A stretch of DNA of 12,393 nucleotides from UMGS1649 sp045651205 (lineage in GTDB: Bacteria; Bacillota; Clostridia; TANB77; CAG-465): contig JAZRSA010000018.1 of the NCBI GenBank assembly GCA_045651205.1, positions 1-12,393 on the forward strand, written 5' to 3'. Of this stretch, positions 5,802 to 11,978 are shown piece after piece. The position numbers and the translations under genes were made by a program. The notes beneath the pieces are model-generated. The model had not been told where the DNA came from. It saw only the letters and a program-made list of their open reading frames with translations, and ran no database searches. Numbering within the stretch: the first letter of the stretch is position 1; each line of letters opens with the position of its first letter.

Positions 5802-6665
5802 CTATTTTAGCTTCACTACTGTTGCAAAACAGCCATAATCTTTCTCTTTATGCATTGTTTTATATCTGAAAGAATAAAAATCTTCATTATTACAACAAGT
5901 ACATACATCTGCAAAATGTATATTTGTCTCTTTTACTCCCTCTTTAACAAAATCTTTTGCTATTACATACTTAAGATCAATATGAAATCTCTTAGGATTT
6001 TCTTTTTCGTAATATATGTAATTTTCTTCGTCTGACCATATGTTAGTAAAGTTTTGTTTAAAACTTTCTTCTTCACTTGAGAAACAACATTGTCCCACAG
6101 CTGGTCCTACACACACTATTACATCTTCTGCTTTTGTTCCAAACTCTTCTTTTAGTTTATTTAGTGCTACTAAATATATTCTTTTAACTGTACCCTTCCA
6201 CCCACTATGTACATTTGCTACTACGTTATGTACTGGATCATAAATTACTATTGGATTACAATCTGCAGTGGTTACAAGAGTCGCTAATTCATTAGAGTCT
6301 GTTATATATCCATCTACTTCATAAGCGTTTAATTTTGGATAAGCAAACTCATCCATATTATTATCGTTTATATATATAACATTATCTGTATGAGCTTGTG
6401 AACCTTTACATATATGTTCTAAATCTGTATCTATTATCTTTCCTATTCTAGATACATTCTCTAACACATTCTCTAATTTATCTGTTCCTGCTGCTCTTAC
6501 ATTTAATGAATTAAATACACCTTCACTTACGCCGCCATGCCTTAATGTAACTATTACATCTATTTTATCTTTGTATTTTTCTAAAGCCTTAAATCTTAAA
6601 TACTCTATTTTAGTTTCTTCATCCTTTATATGTTCTACTTCGTTATTTGTATAATTCTTAGACAT
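5802..6665 (-). CDS. pgeF: Laccase-domain protein, PgeF/YlmD family (peptidoglycan editing factor or purine nucleoside phosphorylase type)
   Basis: I place the start at the ATG at 6665 (287 residues, MSKNYT...), because GAGGTGG sits directly before it with 6 bases from GAGG to ATG. The longer frame from 6677 would put that RBS inside the coding region. Numbering from the 6677 ATG, the family motifs are LRHGGVS (45-51), the ligand H96 in KGSQAHTDNV, TTADC with C140, and HSGWKGT with H157. GPAVGQCCF at 191-199 and CTCC at 259-262 are further family blocks. The His-Cys-His set forms the zinc site. Members remove wrongly incorporated L-serine from UDP-MurNAc precursors (E. coli PgeF) or act as purine nucleoside phosphorylases; which applies here cannot be read from the sequence. 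The protein is cytoplasmic with no signal peptide. It is divergent from spoVAC and convergent with tRNA-Cys, so monocistronic in this window. I see no clear terminator after its TAG stop. Confidence 0.9.
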   Translation of the reverse strand: MSKNYTNNEVEHIKDEETKIEYLRFKALEKYKDKIDVIVTLRHGGVSEGVFNSLNVRAAGTDKLENVLENVSRIGKIIDTDLEHICKGSQAHTDNVIYINDNNMDEFAYPKLNAYEVDGYITDSNELATLVTTADCNPIVIYDPVHNVVANVHSGWKGTVKRIYLVALNKLKEEFGTKAEDVIVCVGPAVGQCCFSSEEESFKQNFTNIWSDEENYIYYEKENPKRFHIDLKYVIAKDFVKEGVKETNIHFADVCTCCNNEDFYSFRYKTMHKEKDYGCFATVVKLK

Positions 6666-6695
6666 ATTCCACCTCATATTCTTTAATTATATTTA

Positions 6696-6724
6696 ATATT
6701 ACTAAAAAAATGTTATATTTGCAA
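6696..6724 (-). promoter_or_regulatory. Promoter of the pgeF-type gene
   Basis: Minus strand: -35 TTGCAA at 6724-6719, a 17-base spacer, -10 TAATAT at 6701-6696. The leader would be about 25 bases. A weak dyad ATTATT-GTACA-AATAAT (6724-6740) lies just upstream, in the divergent region shared with spoVAC. Confidence 0.5.
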
Positions 6725-6757
6725 TTATTGTACAAATAATATTCTTGGTGATTTTAT

Positions 6758-7219
6758 ATGAATTATACAAAAATGGGGATGAATGAAAAAGAATATACAA
6801 AGTATGTAGAAAACAAAGCTGAAAAAAGCTCGCTACTAAAAAACTGCATTGTGGCCTTTATTATTGGTGGGATAATTTGCATAGTTGGTCAGGTTATTAC
6901 AGATATATCTATGTATTATGGTCTAGAGAAAAAAGTAGCTTCAACTGTGTCTACTATCTCTTTAATATTTATTGGCGCTCTACTTACAACACTTAAACTA
7001 TACCAACCTTTAGGTAAATTTGCAGGAGCTGGTTCTATTGTTCCAATAACAGGATTCTCTAACTCTATTGTGTCTCCTGCAATAGAATACAAATCTGAAG
7101 GATTAGTTCTAGGTATTGGTGCTAATATGTTCAAAGTAGCAGGTCCAGTACTTGTTTATGGTGTATGTGCATCTGTTGTGTATGGATTAATATATTACAT
7201 GACACAAATATTCTTTTAG
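6758..7219 (+). CDS. spoVAC: Stage V sporulation protein AC
   Basis: A 153-residue integral membrane protein of the spore inner membrane. SpoVAC is a core part of the SpoVA channel that imports dipicolinic acid into the forespore and releases it in germination. Hydrophobic segments are visible at about 28-50, 60-80 and 115-150. The family motif GAGSIVPITGFSNS lies at 90-103, and its counterpart (GSGATVPISGF) occurs in SpoVAE. The soluble N-terminus (1-27) is charged. The start is supported by GGTGA 7 bases upstream. It is first gene of a three-gene cluster, 15 bases before spoVAD. I could not pick a convincing sigma-G promoter in the 6678-6757 gap, although forespore expression is expected for the family. 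Confidence 0.95.
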   Translation: MNYTKMGMNEKEYTKYVENKAEKSSLLKNCIVAFIIGGIICIVGQVITDISMYYGLEKKVASTVSTISLIFIGALLTTLKLYQPLGKFAGAGSIVPITGFSNSIVSPAIEYKSEGLVLGIGANMFKVAGPVLVYGVCASVVYGLIYYMTQIFF

Positions 7220-7234
7220 GAGGTAGATAATTAT

Positions 7235-8260
7235 ATGAAAATTGGAAAACATACAATTGTTTTTGAAAACACTCCAATAATTATATCTTGTGGTTCTGCT
7301 GTTGGACCTAAGGAAAAAGAAGGTCCACTTTCTCCTTACTTTGATACATCTGTAGATGATGTATACTTTGGAGAAAAAACTTTTGAAAAAGCAGAATCTA
7401 AATTTATGGCTGAAGCTATAGATATTGCTATAAAAAAAGCTAAGTTAAATAAAAATAAAATAGACTATATGTTTGCAGGAGATTTGTTAAACCAATGTAT
7501 TTCTTCTGGATATACCGCAAGAAACTTAAGCGTTCCATTCTTTGGGTTATATGGAGCATGCTCTACATTTGCAGAAGCAAATATACTAGCTGCTTCTTTT
7601 GTAAATGCAGAATATGCATATAACAGTGTTGCATCTGCCTCATCACACTTTTGTGCATCAGAAAGACAATTTAGATTGCCACTTGAGCAAGGCACTCAAA
7701 TGACTCCAAATAGCCAATGGACCGTCACAGGTAGTGGCGCTACTTTAATAGCTAAAGCAGATGAAAATAATATTAAAGAATATCCACATATTTCTATGGC
7801 TACTCCAGGTAAAGTAATAGATTTAGGAATTAAAGATATAGCAAACATGGGCGCTGCTATGATGCCTGCTGCTTTTGATACAATCGTTACTCACTTTGAA
7901 GATACAAAACGTACTCCGGGTTACTATGATTTAATAGTTACTGGAGATTTAGGAAAACTTGGTTCAGAGCTTTTAATAGAACAACTTAAAGAATATGGTT
8001 ATGACATATCTAAACAACATATGGATTGTGGCGTTAAAATTTTTGATACAGAAACCCAGGATGTTGGAGTCGGTGGAAGTGGCTGTGGCTGCTCCGCTTC
8101 TGTATTTACTGCATACATTTATCCACTACTTAAGAAAAAGCAAATTAACAAAGTATTGTTTCTTGCAACAGGTGCACTTATGAGCCCCGTATCTTTAGGG
8201 CAAGGTGAATCTATTCCTGGTATCGCACACGCTTTAGTTATTGAAAACTTGGAGGTGTAA
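7235..8260 (+). CDS. spoVAD: Stage V sporulation protein AD (thiolase-fold, DPA-binding)
   Basis: A 341-residue soluble protein of the SpoVA complex, located on the outer face of the spore inner membrane, where it binds dipicolinic acid. The family has a thiolase/ketosynthase-like fold. Seen here are the GLYGACSTFAEA segment (104-115, C109 at the thiolase nucleophile-like position), SASSHFCASERQFR (134-147), the Gly/Cys-rich GGSGCGCSAS (280-289) and the C-terminal TGALMSP (312-318). Full family length with no break. The RBS GGAGG overlaps the spoVAC stop codon, 11 bases from the ATG, so translation is probably linked to spoVAC. Confidence 0.96.
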   Translation: MKIGKHTIVFENTPIIISCGSAVGPKEKEGPLSPYFDTSVDDVYFGEKTFEKAESKFMAEAIDIAIKKAKLNKNKIDYMFAGDLLNQCISSGYTARNLSVPFFGLYGACSTFAEANILAASFVNAEYAYNSVASASSHFCASERQFRLPLEQGTQMTPNSQWTVTGSGATLIAKADENNIKEYPHISMATPGKVIDLGIKDIANMGAAMMPAAFDTIVTHFEDTKRTPGYYDLIVTGDLGKLGSELLIEQLKEYGYDISKQHMDCGVKIFDTETQDVGVGGSGCGCSASVFTAYIYPLLKKKQINKVLFLATGALMSPVSLGQGESIPGIAHALVIENLEV

Positions 8261-8261
8261 T

Positions 8262-8630
8262 ATGGAAATATTTTTAACATACCTTAATGTATTTATTACT
8301 GGCGGCATAATATGTACTATTGGTCAAATACTTATAGACAAAACAAAACTTACGCCTGCAAGAATTCTAGTTTTATTTGTTGTTCTTGGTGTTGTCCTAA
8401 CAGGTCTTGGAATATACAAACCAATAGTAGACTTTGGTGGTTCTGGCGCAACTGTCCCTATTAGTGGATTTGGTTATGCCTTAGCTAACGGTGTTAAAGA
8501 AGAAATAGACAAAAATGGTCTTTTAGGTATATTTACTGGTGGTATAACCGCCACTTCTGCTGGCATAACTGCCGCTATAATTTTTGGATATTTAGGTGCA
8601 TTAATTTCTAAGTCAAATATTAAGAAATAG
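8262..8630 (+). CDS. spoVAE: Stage V sporulation protein AE (SpoVAEb type)
   Basis: A 122-residue membrane protein starting at the ATG at 8262, one base after the spoVAD stop, with GGAGGTG at 8251-8257 giving ideal spacing. An upstream in-frame ATG at 8241 lies inside spoVAD and before the RBS, so it is not used. Hydrophobic segments lie at about 4-24, 33-52 and 85-115. The motif GGSGATVPISGF (59-70) and the N-terminal GGIICTIGQ (14-22) mirror SpoVAC (GGIICIVGQ at 37-45), reflecting common ancestry. With SpoVAC and SpoVAD it forms the conserved core of the dipicolinic-acid channel; SpoVAA, AB and AF genes are not present here. Confidence 0.95.
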   Translation: MEIFLTYLNVFITGGIICTIGQILIDKTKLTPARILVLFVVLGVVLTGLGIYKPIVDFGGSGATVPISGFGYALANGVKEEIDKNGLLGIFTGGITATSAGITAAIIFGYLGALISKSNIKK

Positions 8631-8632
8631 CA

Positions 8633-8662
8633 TTGCTTTATTTTCTCCTTTTAATATATAAT
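8633..8662 (+). promoter_or_regulatory. Possible promoter of the PHP-domain gene
   Basis: -35 TTGCTT at 8633-8638, an 18-base spacer, -10 TATAAT at 8657-8662. There is no terminator between spoVAE and this gene, so read-through from the spoVA operon is also possible. A 6-bp hairpin CTGTTT/AAACAG (8687-8702) sits just before the RBS AGGAGG (8706-8710 region). Confidence 0.4.
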
Positions 8663-8716
8663 ACAGTTAAATTTATAATTAATTTCCTGTTTTAATAAAC
8701 AGAAAGGAGGATTTAT

Positions 8717-9592
8717 ATGGAACCCCGACTGATTGACCTACATGTGCATAGCAAACATTCCGATGGTAATTCTTCGCTTCAACAAATAGCCCAAATGTCT
8801 AAAGAAAATAACGTGGGAGTTATTTCTCTTACAGAACATTACACTTTAGCATCTCTTACAAAATTCCGTAGAATCGTTGGCAAAAGTATGGAAGTTATTC
8901 CAGGTGTTGAGCTTAGTTCTTCGCTGCTGCAACATGGACTTAGCAAAAAGCACGTATGTCATATAATATCGTATTTCTCTACTACTAAAATTTATAGCGT
9001 CTTTGATGAATATGAATTAAGTAGAAAGAAATGTGTAAAAAAGACATTGGAACTTCTAAAAAAAGAAGGTATTAACCTTTCTTATACCAAAGTTTTGGAG
9101 TGTGCAAGAAATCCCGAAAGTGTTGGACGTTTTGATATAGCAATTGCTCTTCATCGTCATGGCTATGCAAAGAACCCTTCTGGGGCATATACTGAATTCT
9201 TTGATACTTCTTCTCATATCTATGTAGATAGAGAAAAGATGGAAATAGATAAACTCATTAAATCTTTAATACAATGTGGTGGTGTACCAGTTCTTGCACA
9301 CCCAAAAACTTTAAGACTTAATGAGTCAGACTTTAGAGAATTCATCATACTGCTTAAGAGCTATGGGCTTCAAGGAATGGAAGTATACAACCCACACAAC
9401 TCAGATGAAAGACGTAATTTCTACCTTGAACTTTGCAATGAGTTTGACCTTGTCCCTACCGTTGGTTCAGACTTTCATGGTAGAGCTGCAGATAATGTAG
9501 AAATTGGTCTTGGTATGGAAAACAATCTTTGTATTTCAGACTATGATATTGTTCGTAATTTGAAAGAACGCAAACACAAACTATTTGACTAG
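8717..9592 (+). CDS. PHP-domain metal-dependent phosphoesterase (TrpH/YciV-like)
   Basis: A 291-residue cytoplasmic protein with a complete PHP domain. The metal-binding motifs are DLHVHS with H9 and H11, SLTEH with E40 and H41, PGVE with E65, a CHIISY segment (H82), LAHP with H195, and GSDFHG with D252 and H254. Relatives include the RNase AM / 3',5'-nucleotide bisphosphate phosphatase group (E. coli TrpH/YciV) and histidinol phosphatases; the order of motifs and the roughly 290-residue length fit the TrpH-like group. In that group I expect GRPHIA near residue 140, but this protein has GRFDIA (137-142), with Asp at the usual His position. This could alter metal coordination or specificity. 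The start is supported by GAAAGGAGG 7 bases upstream. It lies downstream of spoVAE in the same direction but has no obvious functional link to it. Confidence 0.85.
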   Translation: MEPRLIDLHVHSKHSDGNSSLQQIAQMSKENNVGVISLTEHYTLASLTKFRRIVGKSMEVIPGVELSSSLLQHGLSKKHVCHIISYFSTTKIYSVFDEYELSRKKCVKKTLELLKKEGINLSYTKVLECARNPESVGRFDIAIALHRHGYAKNPSGAYTEFFDTSSHIYVDREKMEIDKLIKSLIQCGGVPVLAHPKTLRLNESDFREFIILLKSYGLQGMEVYNPHNSDERRNFYLELCNEFDLVPTVGSDFHGRAADNVEIGLGMENNLCISDYDIVRNLKERKHKLFD

Positions 9593-9616
9593 AGTTAACA
9601 GCTCTAGTCTTTTTTA
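9587..9616 (+). terminator. Intrinsic terminator of the PHP gene, overlapping its stop codon
   Basis: An 8-pair stem GACTAGAG (9587-9594) / CTCTAGTC (9602-9609) with a 7-base loop, followed by TTTTTTT. The TAG stop (9590-9592) lies inside the 5' arm. Confidence 0.85.
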
Positions 9617-9645
9617 TACTTTTTTAATATAATTAAATCATACAA

Positions 9646-9670
9646 AACTTATGCCATGTTTACATAAGTT
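9646..9670 (+). promoter_or_regulatory. 8-bp dyad abutting the -35 box, possible operator
   Basis: AACTTATG (9646-9653) and CATAAGTT (9663-9670) form a perfect inverted repeat with a 9-base spacer. Its right arm shares two bases with the TTGAAT -35 hexamer. A regulator bound here could contact or block polymerase; no regulator is identified. Confidence 0.35.
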
Positions 9671-9697
9671 GAATTTTTGGTCAATCTGTGGTATAAT
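9669..9697 (+). promoter_or_regulatory. Strong promoter of the acyltransferase-glmM operon
   Basis: -35 TTGAAT at 9669-9674, a 17-base spacer, perfect -10 TATAAT at 9692-9697 preceded by TGG (an extended -10). This is the best promoter in the window. Transcription should start at about 9703-9705. The leader to the ATG at 9749 is about 45 bases with RBS GGAGG at 9736-9740. Confidence 0.8.
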
Positions 9698-9727
9698 AGT
9701 TCGGTCAGATAAAAATTTGACCAAAAA
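9674..9727 (+). promoter_or_regulatory. Dyad and GGTCA repeats across the promoter and transcript start
   Basis: TTTTTGGTCAA (9674-9684) and TTGACCAAAAA (9717-9727) form a perfect 11-base inverted repeat around the -10 and start site. A third GGTCA lies at 9703-9707 and pairs with the same right arm, giving an RNA hairpin GGTCAGAT-AAAA-ATTTGACC (9703-9722, one G-T pair) that would sit at the very 5' end of the transcript. This could be an operator, a 5' mRNA-stabilising stem, or both. Confidence 0.5.
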
Positions 9728-9748
9728 TAATTATTGGAGGTATAACGT

Positions 9749-10435
9749 ATGGAAAATTGTACGAATATTACTGTTCGTGATCTTTTCGACACTGAACAGT
9801 ATCTTGCAAGAGACTTGCTTGAAAACAAAACATACCCTTGGGAAGTTCTTCCTAAGATTGAAGAGTTTATCTTAAGACTCGGTCCTACTCTTAACAAAGA
9901 AGAGTATAATCTCATTTCCGGAGAGGATGGCAAAACCAATGTATGGATTGCTAAAGATGCAAAATTTGCAGCAGATGCTCACCTTTATGGTCCGCTTATT
10001 GTAGACCATGGCACAGAAATTCGTCACGGAGCTTTTATCCGTGGCAAAGTAATTATCGGAAAGAACTGTGTTATCGGTAATTCTACCGAAATCAAAAACG
10101 CAGTTATTATGGATAATGCACAGCTTCCCCACTACAACTATATTGGGGATTCTATCGTAGGCAACTACGCTCACCTCGGTGCTGGTGCTATTATTTCAAA
10201 TCTTAAGAGCACTAAAACACCTGTTGTAATCGGCGGCGAATTTGCAACTGGACTTCGTAAAGTTGGTGCTTTCCTTGGTGACCATGCAGAAGTTGGATGT
10301 AATTCTGTCTTGAATCCCGGTACTGTTATCGGAAAAGGCTCTATTGTATATCCTGTTTCCTGCATCCGCGGTATCATTCCGCCCAACTGTATCGTAAGCA
10401 CAAAAATTACTATCATTGAGAGGGAGAAAAAATAA
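9749..10435 (+). CDS. Left-handed beta-helix acyltransferase, GlmU C-terminal-like
   Basis: A 228-residue protein. Residues about 1-60 are helical (RDLFDTEQYLARDLLENK, no nucleotidyltransferase signature). Residues about 65-222 are hexapeptide repeats ([LIV]-G-x4 type: VIIGKNCVIGNSTEI, AEVGCNSVL, TVIGKGSIV) forming a left-handed beta-helix. The segment LPHYNYIGDSIVGNYAHLGAGAIISNLKS resembles the GlmU acetyltransferase site (in E. coli GHLTYLGDAEIG... with catalytic H363); the matching residue is H128, with N151 following. This suggests acetyl-CoA-dependent acetylation of glucosamine-1-phosphate, but the uridylyltransferase half of GlmU is missing. The stop codon overlaps the glmM start by one base, supporting a shared pathway. 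Homologues are often annotated as UDP-GlcNAc pyrophosphorylase, which the sequence does not support because there is no N-terminal pyrophosphorylase domain. Other sugar-phosphate acyltransferases remain possible. Confidence 0.82.
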   Translation: MENCTNITVRDLFDTEQYLARDLLENKTYPWEVLPKIEEFILRLGPTLNKEEYNLISGEDGKTNVWIAKDAKFAADAHLYGPLIVDHGTEIRHGAFIRGKVIIGKNCVIGNSTEIKNAVIMDNAQLPHYNYIGDSIVGNYAHLGAGAIISNLKSTKTPVVIGGEFATGLRKVGAFLGDHAEVGCNSVLNPGTVIGKGSIVYPVSCIRGIIPPNCIVSTKITIIEREKK

Positions 10436-11823
10436 TGAGAAGACTCTTTGGCACCGATGGTATCAGAGGCATCGCAAATAAAACTCTGACCGCCGACCTT
10501 GCATATAAGGTTGGCCTTGCAACAGCAAAACTCATCACCAGTAACCATTTCCGTGATGTAAAGAATTCTCCTTTTGGAGATGACAAACCCGTTGTTCTTA
10601 TCGGCACAGATACCAGACCTTCTAAGGATATGATTGTTTCTTCAATCACTTCTGGTCTTACTGCCGGCGGAGTTAACATTGTGCCGGTTGGCATACTCCC
10701 CACTCCTGCAATTGCATATCTTACCAAGCATTATGCATTTGTAGCTTTGGGCATTATGATAACCGCATCACACAATCCCAAGGAATACAACGGCATCAAA
10801 ATCATCGGACCTGATGGTTACAAGCTTCCCGACCAGCTCGAGGAACAAATTGAAGATTTGATTTCCAAAATCGAGCCTGATACAGTAGCAGAATACTATG
10901 CAGAAACCTGCGGTAAAATCATAACAGATTATGCCGTATTGGCTTCGAACGACTACTTTTCATCTCTTATGCAATTTAACTTCAAGCCCTTAAGAGTGGC
11001 AATAGACTGCTCCAACGGTGCTGCTTGTACCTGCTATCCCATCTTTAAATCAATGGGACTTTCTGTCCGCGAGTACAACATCGAACGTTCCGGCGAATAC
11101 ATTAACGAAAAGTGCGGTTCTATGCATCTTGAATGTCTTCAGAATATTGTAAAAAATTCTGGTTTGACCTTCGATTGCGGTATCGCATTTGATGGTGACG
11201 CAGATAGATGCTTGCTTGTTGATGAAACCGGTGAAATCGTAGATGGCGACCACATTCTTGCAATCGTTGGCGGATTCCTCAAAGACATCGGCCTTCTTAA
11301 GAACAATCTCATTGTTGGTACAGTAATGTCCAACTTGGGACTTGTAAAGTTCTGCGAGGAAAAGGGCATCAAGTTCCTTTCCACTAAAGTTGGCGACAAG
11401 TACGTTCTTGAAGAGATGATTACCAACAACGGTTCGCTTGGTGGTGAACAATCTGGTCATATTATCTTCAAAGAGTATGCAACTACCGGTGACGGTATCC
11501 TTACCGCACTCATGGTGCTTAACATCATGGATAAAACCGGCAAGAAACTCTCTGAACTTAAGAATCAGATGTTCAAGTACCCTCAGGTATCCACACAAAT
11601 CACAGCTACGCCCGAACAAAAGAATGCATTTATTGCAAACAACTCTTTGAGACAGCGTATCAACGATTTGGTATACGCAACCTTGGGTAACGATGGTCGT
11701 TCTGTTGTTCGTCCTTCCGGTACTGAGAACTATATTCGTATCATGGTTGAAGGCAAAGACTACGACACCATCGAAAAACTTCGCGATGATATCCAGGCTT
11801 TGATTACCCAAAGTCTTAACTAA
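10435..11823 (+). CDS. glmM: Phosphoglucosamine mutase
   Basis: A 462-residue cytoplasmic enzyme of the alpha-D-phosphohexomutase family that converts glucosamine-6-phosphate to glucosamine-1-phosphate for UDP-GlcNAc synthesis. The motifs are FGTDGIRGIAN (5-15), the active-site loop TASHNP with phosphoserine S112 (110-115), the metal loop DGDADR (253-258), the sugar-binding loop GGEQSGH (336-342) and the phosphate-binding RPSGTE (426-431). The GEQSG form and overall length favour GlmM over phosphomannomutase. The start codon overlaps the upstream stop (TAATG), with GAGGGAG as RBS, so translation is coupled to the acyltransferase. Codon choice is richer in C/G-ending codons (ATC, GGC, TTC) than in spoVA or the prepilin genes; hand counts of three 60-base rows gave 26-30 G+C. 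The gene is complete and ends in a strong terminator. Confidence 0.96.
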   Translation: MRRLFGTDGIRGIANKTLTADLAYKVGLATAKLITSNHFRDVKNSPFGDDKPVVLIGTDTRPSKDMIVSSITSGLTAGGVNIVPVGILPTPAIAYLTKHYAFVALGIMITASHNPKEYNGIKIIGPDGYKLPDQLEEQIEDLISKIEPDTVAEYYAETCGKIITDYAVLASNDYFSSLMQFNFKPLRVAIDCSNGAACTCYPIFKSMGLSVREYNIERSGEYINEKCGSMHLECLQNIVKNSGLTFDCGIAFDGDADRCLLVDETGEIVDGDHILAIVGGFLKDIGLLKNNLIVGTVMSNLGLVKFCEEKGIKFLSTKVGDKYVLEEMITNNGSLGGEQSGHIIFKEYATTGDGILTALMVLNIMDKTGKKLSELKNQMFKYPQVSTQITATPEQKNAFIANNSLRQRINDLVYATLGNDGRSVVRPSGTENYIRIMVEGKDYDTIEKLRDDIQALITQSLN

Positions 11824-11835
11824 GACAATAAAACA

Positions 11836-11870
11836 GGAGTGAATGTTAAACATTCACTCCTTGTTTTTAT
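11836..11870 (+). terminator. Intrinsic terminator of the acyltransferase-glmM operon
   Basis: A 12-base inverted repeat GGAGTGAATGTT (11836-11847) / AACATTCACTCC (11849-11860), practical loop about 5 bases, followed by TTGTTTTTAT. It starts 12 bases after the glmM stop. The rest of 11871-11978 is AT-rich and holds only a weak 8-bp hairpin (11919-11942). Confidence 0.9.
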
Positions 11871-11978
11871 AATATTTGCCAAAAACTATAGCAGCTATAT
11901 ATTCTATTCCATATTACCTACAATTTACTAATACAAATTGTAATTTGTTGTTCTTTTTTTATTTTATTCCTTAATTTT

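Noticed and set aside
6666..6677. Earlier in-frame ATG for the pgeF-type gene
   Set aside because: It would place the GAGGTGG ribosome binding site within the coding sequence; the ATG at 6665 has proper spacing.
6712..6741. Sigma-G-like promoter for spoVAC (GTTATA, 17 bases, AATAATA)
   Set aside because: Matches are partial and the predicted transcript start would fall inside the ribosome binding site, so no usable leader remains.
8241..8261. Earlier in-frame start for spoVAE
   Set aside because: It lies inside spoVAD and upstream of the clear GGAGGTG site, which points to the ATG at 8262.
9872..10727. Three minus-strand ORFs across the acyltransferase and glmM start
   Set aside because: They overlap the conserved hexapeptide repeats and GlmM N-terminus and lack ribosome binding sites.
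11050..11853. 267-residue minus-strand ORF antisense to glmM
   Set aside because: glmM has every family motif in frame on the plus strand; the antisense frame starts inside the terminator and has no recognisable domain.
11919..11942. 8-bp hairpin TACAATTT/AAATTGTA as terminator of the histidine kinase gene
   Set aside because: No T-run follows on the minus strand and the stem is almost all A/T, so it may be chance in AT-rich DNA.
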